From: an uncultured Alistipes sp.
GTDB lineage: Bacteria > Bacteroidota > Bacteroidia > Bacteroidales > Rikenellaceae
DNA length: 5,776 nt
Direction: 5' to 3'
NCBI GenBank assembly: GCA_947174295.1
Contig: CAMWIG010000137.1
Location: 1-5,776, forward strand
Shown: positions 1 through 5,762 of the stretch, in pieces
How the letters are laid out: every line of letters starts with the position of its first letter
How positions within the stretch are numbered: position 1 is the stretch's first letter
Program-made: the position numbers and the translations under genes
Notes under the pieces: generated by a model
The model's input: only the letters and a program-made list of their open reading frames with translations
What the model was told of the DNA's origin: nothing
Database searches by the model: none

Positions 1-579
1 GAGCTGATGGGCCGTCTCCTTGGCCAGGCCTATCCACACGCGGTTCTGCTCGTCGAGCTTCGACGAGCGGAACGCTATGAAGCCCAGCATGACGAATATC
101 GTGATGACGAGCAGCTGCACGTAAGGAAAGTAATAGAGCGAGTTGAGCAGCGCCGAACGGCCGTAGAAGATTATGTGGTAGTGGTCGTTGGTCCACATAT
201 ACCCCACCCTAATCGGCATGTTCTCGGCCGTGAAACGCTCGATGCGCCGCCGCAGCCGGTCGGGGTGGTCTATCACCTCGTCGGGCACCATGTGCCACTG
301 CAAGGCTTTGAGATTCTCGTCGGTGATGATGAACGGAATGTTCTGGTGCGAGCTGATGATGTCGGCCAGCAGCGGGTCGGCCATGAAATCGTTCAGCGCA
401 TCGCGGTTCGCCCGCTCCATGGCATGGGCCCACAGCTCCACGTCGTGCTGCTCCTTGTCTTTGAGACGGCGGGCCATGTTGTTGGTGTAGAGCAGCGACA
501 TGGCACCGATAGCCACACCGGCACAGATTATGACTATGCGGTTGCGGAACGAGAGGGAGCGCAGGTTGAATTTCAGCAT
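1..579 (-). CDS. sensor histidine kinase, N-terminal part (cut by window edge)
   Basis: An open frame of 193 codons begins with ATG at 579 and is still open at base 1, so the C-terminal part of the gene lies outside. The visible protein has a TM segment at about residues 15-31, an extracytoplasmic loop of about 118 residues (32-150) and a second TM segment at 151-170. It ends in LAKETAHQL, where H191 fits the phospho-acceptor histidine of a HisKA H-box (family knowledge: Bacteroidota kinases commonly read GLAKETAHQLGTP). No HAMP domain fits between TM2 and the H-box, because the linker is only about 15 residues. The loop matches no named sensor domain that I recognise. The start lies 9 nt after the S41 protease stop, which implies co-transcription and perhaps a shared envelope-stress role. 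The ATP-binding domain and any response regulator are not visible. Confidence 0.88.
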   Translation of the reverse strand, partial: MLKFNLRSLSFRNRIVIICAGVAIGAMSLLYTNNMARRLKDKEQHDVELWAHAMERANRDALNDFMADPLLADIISSHQNIPFIITDENLKALQWHMVPDEVIDHPDRLRRRIERFTAENMPIRVGYMWTNDHYHIIFYGRSALLNSLYYFPYVQLLVITIFVMLGFIAFRSSKLDEQNRVWIGLAKETAHQL

Positions 580-588
580 GGCGGCACT

Positions 589-2277
589 CTATTTTTCGGC
601 GGCGACGGCCGCAGCATCGGCCGGCGGAGCGAGCAGTGCGTCGTAGGCCGCGCGGTCGCGCAGCAGCCCGGCAGCACGGGCCGCCTCCTTGTCGTCGGCG
701 AGGTTGTGCTCTGCCACGCCGCGGGCATAGCCGTGGCGCAGCACGATGTCATTGTTTATCGTCCGCACTATTTCGTCGCGGTAGGTTTCGAGGTTGGCGT
801 CCAGGTCGTCGTGCAGCCCAGCCTCGATGCTCTCGATTGCCGGACGCAGGTCCTCGTCGAAAAGGTCGGCCTCGGCCGAACGGCGCAGAGCGTTCAGCGC
901 ACGCCGCGTATCGGACTCGTAGGGTACCTCGCGGCCGGCCATGAACTCGCGGAAACGCTCGTAGTCGGCATCGGTGATGGAGAAGGTGCGCAGGTCTATC
1001 GAATCGGCGTGGTGCTCGCGGAAGTACTCGTCGCCGAAGTCGTCGATGTGGCCCAGAGCGTAGAGCGTCATAGCGAAGCGGCAGATGTACTCCGGGTCGG
1101 TCTTCACGTCGGGCGTAATGCCGCCGCCGTCGCGGACGATGCGCCCGGCGGCGGTGCGGAACTCATGCGTGAGCGAATCGGGCACCGCACGGGCCGTACC
1201 GTCGGCCAGATGCCCCGAATAGTCGACAGCCTGCACGCAGCGGCCCGACGGAGTGTAGTATTTGGCGGTGGTGAGCTTGACCATGGAGTTGTAGCCAACG
1301 GGGCGTATCGACTGCACGAGCCCCTTTCCGAAGCTGCGCTGCCCCACTACGACGGCGCGATCGAGGTCTTGCAGCGCGCCGGCCACTATTTCGGACGACG
1401 AGGCCGTATTGCCGTTGATAAGCACCGCCATGGGCACCGTGTCGGCGACCAGAGGCTCCAACTCGGTACGGTAACGCGATACGTTGGGCGCCGTGCGGCC
1501 GCGCGTGGTGAGCACCTCGGTGCCTTTGGGCAGGAAGAGCGACAGCACGCGCACGGCCTCCTGCATGATGCCTCCGCCGTTGTTGCGGTAGTCGAGCACG
1601 ATTCCGCGAATCGGCCCCTCGGCCTGCAAGCGCTCGATCGCCGCACGCATCTCGCGGTAGCTGTCCTCCGTAAAGTCGTCGTGACGGATGTAGGCTATGC
1701 CGTCTTCGAACCAGCCGGCATAGGGTATGCTCGGAATGGAGATTCGCTCGCGGCGCAGCGTCAGGGTCTCCCGCCCGCCGCCGATGAGGCGCTCGACGGT
1801 AACCTTCACGTTCGAGCCCGGATCGCCTTTCAGGCGTTTGCTGACATCCTCGGTATCGAAACCGCGGGCGTCTTCGCCGTCGATGGCTACGATTTTGTCG
1901 CCTATTATGATTCCGGCACGGTCGGCCGGAGAGCCCTTGTAAGGCTGCGCGAAGACCACGTAGTCGCCACGCTTGCGGATGAGCGAACCCACACCGCCGT
2001 ACTTGCCCGTCGTCAGAAGCTCGATATTGGCCATCTCGTCCTCGGGCAGGAACTCGGTGTAGGGGTCGAGCGAACGCATCATACCCTCGGCAGCCCCTTT
2101 GGCCAAAGCGTCGGTGTCGACCTCGTCGACATAGTAGACAGCCAGCTCGCGCATCATGTTGATGAGAATCTCCATGTTGCGGCCCAATCCGAAATCGTTG
2201 CGCGTGCCGAAGCAGAGCGCTCCGAGCGCCGCGACGGCCATAACAGCCGGAAGCGTATGTTTCGCGAATCGTTTCAT
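589..2277 (-). CDS. S41 family C-terminal processing peptidase (CtpA/Prc-like) with PDZ domain
   Basis: The protein is 562 aa and starts at MKRFAKHTLPAVMAV, a typical signal peptide or N-terminal anchor (residues 1 to about 23), so it should act in the periplasm on C-terminal tails of envelope proteins. A tail-specific-protease N region (about 35-85, with DPYTEFLP) leads into a PDZ domain (about 90-175, with GGVGSLI and GSPADRAGI.GDKI..IDG). The S41 catalytic core follows at about 190-395. S293 in the TASSSEIVAGALQD motif is the predicted nucleophile and K318 in GQRSFGKGLVQ the general base. Their 25-residue spacing equals that of E. coli Prc S430/K455, and Q322 corresponds to the conserved Gln after the Lys. 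Residues about 400-562 form a charged, helical extension ending Ala/Pro-rich. An in-frame ATG at 2301 overlaps the upstream stop as ATGA and would add 8 residues. I prefer 2277 because the signal peptide then starts cleanly. Confidence 0.93.
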   Translation of the reverse strand: MKRFAKHTLPAVMAVAALGALCFGTRNDFGLGRNMEILINMMRELAVYYVDEVDTDALAKGAAEGMMRSLDPYTEFLPEDEMANIELLTTGKYGGVGSLIRKRGDYVVFAQPYKGSPADRAGIIIGDKIVAIDGEDARGFDTEDVSKRLKGDPGSNVKVTVERLIGGGRETLTLRRERISIPSIPYAGWFEDGIAYIRHDDFTEDSYREMRAAIERLQAEGPIRGIVLDYRNNGGGIMQEAVRVLSLFLPKGTEVLTTRGRTAPNVSRYRTELEPLVADTVPMAVLINGNTASSSEIVAGALQDLDRAVVVGQRSFGKGLVQSIRPVGYNSMVKLTTAKYYTPSGRCVQAVDYSGHLADGTARAVPDSLTHEFRTAAGRIVRDGGGITPDVKTDPEYICRFAMTLYALGHIDDFGDEYFREHHADSIDLRTFSITDADYERFREFMAGREVPYESDTRRALNALRRSAEADLFDEDLRPAIESIEAGLHDDLDANLETYRDEIVRTINNDIVLRHGYARGVAEHNLADDKEAARAAGLLRDRAAYDALLAPPADAAAVAAEK

Positions 2278-2297
2278 AAACACATCATTATCAAAAA

Positions 2298-2756
2298 TCA
2301 TTCTCCGCAGATGCGGGCTTCGAGATGCGATGCCGCACGCAGCACCACGCGGCGCAGCCCCTCGATGCGTATCGACCCGCCGCAGCGAGACACGCGCACC
2401 TCGTCGTCGTAGAGCAGGCGCAATCTTCGCAGCGGGCTCACGGCACGGAACGTCATGCAGTCCGACGTCTCGCCAACGGCACGCATGCCGAGGGCGGTCA
2501 TGACCTCCGCTGCGGCATCGCGCGAGGCGTCGAAATCGCCCTCCACGCGGCAGTCGGCGAAACCGAACCGCGGGTATGCCAGCGACAAGACGACGGAAAC
2601 ACCCGCCAAAACCGCGCCGCGCCACGTGCCGAACATCGCACGGGAGAGCTCCGGGAGCGGAACCGAGGCATTGTCCGTAGCGTATAGCACCGCAAGCAGC
2701 ACCGCATAGATAACGCACAGACGAACGAAATATTTTGCAGCTCGACGTATATACAT
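2298..2756 (-). CDS. small two-TM membrane protein of unknown function
   Basis: This 152-aa protein belongs to no named family that I recognise. Two hydrophobic segments are visible, at about residues 10-27 (FVRLCVIYAVLLAVLYA) and 46-66 (RGAVLAGVSVVLSLAYPRFGF). They are followed by a soluble domain of about 85 residues with alternating hydrophobic and charged stretches. The basic N-terminus (MYIRR) suggests that both ends face the cytoplasm. The frame is preferred over the overlapping upstream extension of the protease frame because its composition is ordinary and its ends fit: ATG 6 nt after the hydrolase stop, TGA overlapping the ATG at 2301. Its place between a hydrolase and a periplasmic protease suggests an accessory envelope role, but the sequence shows no motif that proves it. 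Confidence 0.8.
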   Translation of the reverse strand: MYIRRAAKYFVRLCVIYAVLLAVLYATDNASVPLPELSRAMFGTWRGAVLAGVSVVLSLAYPRFGFADCRVEGDFDASRDAAAEVMTALGMRAVGETSDCMTFRAVSPLRRLRLLYDDEVRVSRCGGSIRIEGLRRVVLRAASHLEARICGE

Positions 2757-2762
2757 ACTATG

Positions 2763-3431
2763 TCACCCTTTATAGTTGACCTCCTCGTTCAGCACCTCGA
2801 CGATGAACGGATTGTACATCGACTCGTGGCCAATGGTGGTATCCTCGCCATGGCCCGGATAGACATGCACGTCGTCGCCCAACGGCAGTATCGCATCGAG
2901 AATCGAACGCATTATCCACGAGTAGTCGCCGCCCGGAAGGTCGGTGCGGCCGATGCTCTCGCGAAAGAGCGTGTCGCCCGTAAAAAGCGCCTTCGACTGC
3001 GGTTCGTAGAGCGCGACATGCCCAGGAGTGTGGCCCGGAGTCGGAATAACGCGCAGAACCGTGTCGCCGAAGCGCACCTCCCCCACCGTATCGAGGTCGA
3101 TATCGACCGCAGGCATGCCGTCGACCCGCACACCGAACACGGCAGCTCCGGCCGACGCTCCGTCGAGCAGAAACCGATCCTTGCCCGAGAGCATGAACGG
3201 CACGCCGAACGTGCGTTTGAGACACTCGACACCGAGCGTGTGGTCGAAATGCCCGTGAGTGTTCACCGCTGCGACGGGACGCAGTCCGCGCGAGACGATG
3301 AAGTCGACGAGCGCCTTATCCTCGCGAGCCGAAAAGTTGCCGGCGTCGATGACGACGCACTCCTTGGTATCGTCCCACACCACGTAGGTATTCTCCTGTA
3401 TGGGATTGAAAACGAGTTTCGCAATATTCAT
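2763..3431 (-). CDS. MBL-fold metallo-hydrolase, glyoxalase II/YcbL type
   Basis: This 222-aa cytoplasmic protein has no signal peptide. The metallo-beta-lactamase-fold signature is complete: THGHFDH with metal ligands H59, H61, D63 and H64; H134 in TPGHTPGH; D153 in FTGDTLF; and H194 in YPGHGED. GRTDLPGGDY (161-170) is typical of YcbL/GloB-like hydrolases, which split thioesters such as S-lactoylglutathione. The length suits the short YcbL type, which lacks the long C-terminal helical domain of classical GloB. The substrate cannot be told from sequence. Two candidate starts lie close together, ATG 3440 and ATG 3431. I chose 3431 because MNIAKLVFNPIQENTYVV matches the usual beginning of the family. 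It is the first gene of the minus-strand operon and lies 6 nt upstream of the next gene. Confidence 0.92.
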   Translation of the reverse strand: MNIAKLVFNPIQENTYVVWDDTKECVVIDAGNFSAREDKALVDFIVSRGLRPVAAVNTHGHFDHTLGVECLKRTFGVPFMLSGKDRFLLDGASAGAAVFGVRVDGMPAVDIDLDTVGEVRFGDTVLRVIPTPGHTPGHVALYEPQSKALFTGDTLFRESIGRTDLPGGDYSWIMRSILDAILPLGDDVHVYPGHGEDTTIGHESMYNPFIVEVLNEEVNYKG

Positions 3432-3528
3432 AACAAACATCTAAATTTAAAGGCGTGAAACCGCACTGCCTCCTCATCCCGCAACCGGCAGCATATCCGC
3501 ACGCCGGCCGGCGCAGCATAACTTACGG

Positions 3529-3536
3529 CAAAGGTA
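3529..3536 (-). promoter_or_regulatory. candidate -7 element for the minus-strand operon
   Basis: Read on the minus strand this is TACCTTTG, a perfect match to the Bacteroidota -7 consensus TAnnTTTG. It lies 97 nt upstream of the hydrolase start. No TTTG -33 element sits at the usual distance, so the call rests on one box and on its place ahead of a four-gene operon. It predicts a leader of roughly 90 nt. Confidence 0.45.
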
Positions 3537-3618
3537 CTAAAAATAACATTCGACGGCATACGCCGAACGGGGAAATCGCACGCTCGCAAGCGAAGGCATA
3601 CGCTTTCAGGTCGTATTT

Positions 3619-3650
3619 TTTGCAATATTCGTCGAAAAATCATAATTTTA
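3619..3650 (+). promoter_or_regulatory. predicted promoter of the TPR regulator gene
   Basis: TTTG at 3619-3622 (-33) and TAATTTTA at 3643-3650 (-7, one mismatch to TAnnTTTG) are separated by 20 nt, within the 19-21 nt typical of Bacteroidota primary-sigma promoters. Transcription would start near 3656, leaving a leader of only about 15 nt before the ATG at 3672. The surrounding AT-rich patch contrasts with the GC-rich flanks. Confidence 0.6.
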
Positions 3651-3671
3651 CGCTCGTCAAATACCTGCATT

Positions 3672-5327
3672 ATGAATAAACTCCTACCGTTCGCAATCCC
3701 GGCGATACTCTTTTGCGCATGTCTCGGCGCATGCACGCACCACTCCGTAATACTGCAAATGGAGCGCGCAGAGGCACTCATGGACTTCTGCCCCGACTCC
3801 TCGCTGATGATACTCGACTCGATACCGCGCAACTCGCTGCACAGCATAGCGTCGCGAGCCAAGTTCGCACTGCTGCGCTCGCAAGCCCTCGACAAGACAT
3901 ACTGCGACCTCCAATCCGATTCGCTGATAGCACCGGCCGCCGACTATTACGAACACTTCGGCACCGACCGCGAAAAACTGCTCGCGCGCTACTACCTCGG
4001 CCGCATCGAGCAAAACTCCGGCCACGGCACTTCGGCGATAGAGATATTCCTCGATGCCGAACCGTATGCGGTGCGCTCGGGCGACCACTTCTACACCGGG
4101 CTGTTATACGGCAGCATAGGAATGCTGTATTTCACGCAAAACCAGTTCGACAAAGCACTCGAATATTACGACAGAGCATATATCTCCTACGAACGCGCCG
4201 GCAAAAGAGACTATATGGCCGATATCCTGGTGGCGAAAGGTGAAACATTCTCCAACACCAATAAAAATACAATTGCTCTTCAACATTATATAGATGCATT
4301 AATACTAGCAAATGAAGAAAATGATTACATGGTACAAGCGTCTGCTTTAAGAAGTCTGGCATTAACATATTACGACTCATGCCCAGAGCAAGGCAAGATA
4401 TATATAGACTCATTGTATTCTATCTTAGACGGGCAATTCACTATTCAAGATTACATTTTTCAAAGTGCCATATATTGCAATTTAAATAAATTAGATGAAG
4501 CAGAAAGCATAATACTCGATATCGTTCCTTATACACGAGATAATATTACACAATATATTCAAACAAGGCAAGTACTAACAAATATATACAAAAGACGAGA
4601 TGATTATAAAACTGCATCAATTTATAATGCAGAGCTACAAAGACTAAACGACTCAATTCTACTTTCAAATCAACAAAATTCACTTTTGGATAAGGAGGCT
4701 GAAATCAGAAGAATGCAGACTCTCGATTCACAAGAAAGAGACATAACACTACTTCTGCTGCTGTTCTTGATATTAACCATCGCTTTTCTTTTGGTCTCGT
4801 CATACCTTATTAGATATAAAACCAAAAAAGAGAGGATGGAGCTGGCCATGCGCAAGGCTCTGCGCAACAAATACGACTTTTTCAAGATTTCGGCAGAAAC
4901 GATGTATCAATCGTACTCCGAAGAGAAGGCAGTCCGCAAAATAGACGACATGCTGAAAGAAGTCTTCAAGGAGGAGATATTCATCGACATGGAGCAGTCG
5001 CTCAATGCCCAGCACGACGACATATTCGCAAGAATATTGGAAAACGTAAGATTGTCCGAAAAGGATTACAAGCACCTGCTGCTTATATGCTGCGGATTCT
5101 GTTCCCGCTCCTCCGCCGAGATTCTGGACAGCAATCCCGATGCGTTGTACAAAAACAAATCGAGAATCATAGAGAAGCTGGAAAAATCCAAACTCCCGGG
5201 CACGGACCGAATCATCGCCCTAATGAAAGGCAAAGCCGACTCCGCGCAACAAAAGAAGGCACGAAAAAGGCCTAAAAAAACGCCTGAAAATACCATGTCA
5301 GAAAAGAGAAGAAAAGCAAAAGCGTAA
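3672..5327 (+). CDS. lipoprotein-type TPR, single-pass TM, HTH regulator
   Basis: The 551-aa protein starts MNKLLPFAIPAILFCACLGAC, with a lipobox LGAC and lipidation Cys at 21. About six TPR-like helical repeats fill residues 60-335; the clearest is at 140-175, around GSIGMLYFTQNQFDKALEYY. A Leu-rich TM helix spans 358-380. Residues 382-450 are charged and coiled-coil-like. Residues 461-505 resemble a LuxR/sigma-4 HTH: LSEKDYKHLLLICCGFCSRS, then AEILDSNPDALYKNKSRI, then a Leu-rich helix. The tail (526-551) is very rich in Lys and Arg. This is the known Bacteroidota plan of periplasmic TPRs joined through a TM helix to a cytoplasmic DNA-binding-like domain, so signal-responsive control of nearby genes is inferred. 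The HTH could instead act by protein contact. Base composition changes sharply inside the gene: about 60% GC early, 32% over 4261-4800 and 45% over 4861-5040. Confidence 0.85.
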   Translation: MNKLLPFAIPAILFCACLGACTHHSVILQMERAEALMDFCPDSSLMILDSIPRNSLHSIASRAKFALLRSQALDKTYCDLQSDSLIAPAADYYEHFGTDREKLLARYYLGRIEQNSGHGTSAIEIFLDAEPYAVRSGDHFYTGLLYGSIGMLYFTQNQFDKALEYYDRAYISYERAGKRDYMADILVAKGETFSNTNKNTIALQHYIDALILANEENDYMVQASALRSLALTYYDSCPEQGKIYIDSLYSILDGQFTIQDYIFQSAIYCNLNKLDEAESIILDIVPYTRDNITQYIQTRQVLTNIYKRRDDYKTASIYNAELQRLNDSILLSNQQNSLLDKEAEIRRMQTLDSQERDITLLLLLFLILTIAFLLVSSYLIRYKTKKERMELAMRKALRNKYDFFKISAETMYQSYSEEKAVRKIDDMLKEVFKEEIFIDMEQSLNAQHDDIFARILENVRLSEKDYKHLLLICCGFCSRSSAEILDSNPDALYKNKSRIIEKLEKSKLPGTDRIIALMKGKADSAQQKKARKRPKKTPENTMSEKRRKAKA

Positions 5328-5385
5328 ATAACTGATTTTCAAGATATGCCCGAAGCATTATGTCAGACTGTTCCGCGTATCCGTC

Positions 5386-5417
5386 CTTGGTTTTACGATA
5401 GATGCTCCATATCTTTG
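5386..5417 (+). promoter_or_regulatory. predicted promoter of the small exported protein gene
   Basis: TATCTTTG at 5410-5417 is a perfect TAnnTTTG -7 box. CTTG at 5386-5389 sits exactly 20 nt upstream and differs from the -33 TTTG by one base. Transcription should start near 5423, giving a leader of about 90 nt before the ATG at 5514, long for such a small gene. The gene can therefore be transcribed independently of the regulator upstream. Confidence 0.65.
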
Positions 5418-5469
5418 CATTAACAAAACAACGAAACCTCACCTATTATTTAACAACACATCCAGCCTT

Positions 5470-5484
5470 GGCCATTCAATGACC
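5470..5484. repeat. 15-nt near-palindrome in the leader
   Basis: GGCCATT and AATGACC flank a single central C, with 6 of 7 positions complementary. The place between the predicted transcription start and the hairpin would suit a protein-binding site, but the element is short and could be chance. Confidence 0.25.
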
Positions 5485-5528
5485 GAACACCTTTTTTTAA
5501 TCTTAAACACATTATGAAAAAGGTGTTC
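5485..5528 (+). promoter_or_regulatory. 12-bp perfect hairpin around the start codon, followed by a T run (attenuator-like)
   Basis: GAACACCTTTTT at 5485-5496 is the exact reverse complement of AAAAAGGTGTTC at 5517-5528. The 20-nt loop (5497-5516) ends with the ATG at 5514-5516, and the right arm is codons 2-5 of the gene. Six T residues (5529-5534) follow directly, so the RNA would have the form of an intrinsic terminator, although half of the stem is A-U. The structure could terminate transcription early or hinder ribosome loading. The right arm is also ordinary signal-peptide coding (Lys-Lys-Val-Phe-Phe), so part of the match may reflect low complexity. Confidence 0.5.
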
Positions 5529-5762
5529 TTTTTTATTGCCGCATTCATTATGACTATGAATATTTCGGCATTTGCGGAACAAGCAACCCCCAAAGAGACT
5601 CCGGGTACCCCGACTCAAATCAACTGGATTAAAAAAGGAGGAAGTTCTGGTCCAATCAAGCGCTCCATCGCCCACATCGCGGTTTCGGCAGTTTACTGCA
5701 ACGGTGCTATCACCTTCGCATTAGACGAATATGGAGGAGTTTGTGGTCGAAGGCTAAGGTGA
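5514..5762 (+). CDS. small exported protein, 82 aa, weakly DUF3244-like, possibly truncated
   Basis: It begins MKKVFFFIAAFIMTMNISAFA, a strong signal peptide with an AFA|E cleavage site after residue 21, leaving a mature part of about 61 residues. That part has a Pro/Thr/Lys/Gly-rich linker (22-50) and then a beta-rich stretch (KRSIAHIAVSAVYCNGAITFALD). The pattern resembles the start of the small exported Bacteroidota DUF3244 family, whose members I recall as about 110-130 aa. That resemblance is from memory and weak. The frame ends in GRRLR and tandem TGA TAG stops lying inside the inverted arm at 5746-5776, so the native C-terminus may have been replaced. Cysteines are at 62 and 77. It has its own promoter and lies downstream of the TPR regulator, which suggests that the two work together. 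Confidence 0.6.
   Translation: MKKVFFFIAAFIMTMNISAFAEQATPKETPGTPTQINWIKKGGSSGPIKRSIAHIAVSAVYCNGAITFALDEYGGVCGRRLR

Larger units (their letters stand above)
5328..5513 (+). other. intergenic region between the regulator and small exported protein genes
   Basis: The 186-nt stretch has no convincing ORF and no clear intrinsic terminator for the regulator gene. It holds the promoter candidate at 5386-5417, a leader of about 90 nt, a near-palindrome at 5470-5484, and the left arm (5485-5496) of a hairpin that brackets the next start codon. Confidence 0.6.

Noticed and set aside
2205..2223. Cysteine at residue 22 of the protease as a lipobox
   Set aside because: The preceding residues are GAL (positions 19-21), which do not fit the lipobox pattern, so a cleaved signal peptide or an anchor is more likely than lipidation.
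7..2412. 801-codon open frame on the plus strand
   Set aside because: It lies antisense to the kinase, the protease and part of the small membrane protein. Its translation is rich in Val, Gly, Arg and His with no domain signature. It is a by-product of GC-rich codon use on the opposite strand.
2302..2718. Upstream extension of the protease frame
   Set aside because: The extra residues are rich in Cys, Arg and Gly and overlap the two-TM protein frame, which has better composition and gene ends. The signal peptide at 2277 marks the true beginning.
3483..3512. CCGGC/GCCGG complementarity in the divergent intergenic region
   Set aside because: The stem is only 5 bp with a long loop in GC-rich sequence, which is expected by chance.
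3316..3519. 67-codon minus-strand frame across the operon leader
   Set aside because: It largely overlaps the hydrolase start in another frame and has no recognisable leader-peptide features.
4692..4715. AAGGAGG followed by an in-frame ATG inside the regulator gene (a short TM-HTH form)
   Set aside because: The spacing of 14 nt is too long, and Bacteroidota depend little on such sites. There is no other sign of an internal start.
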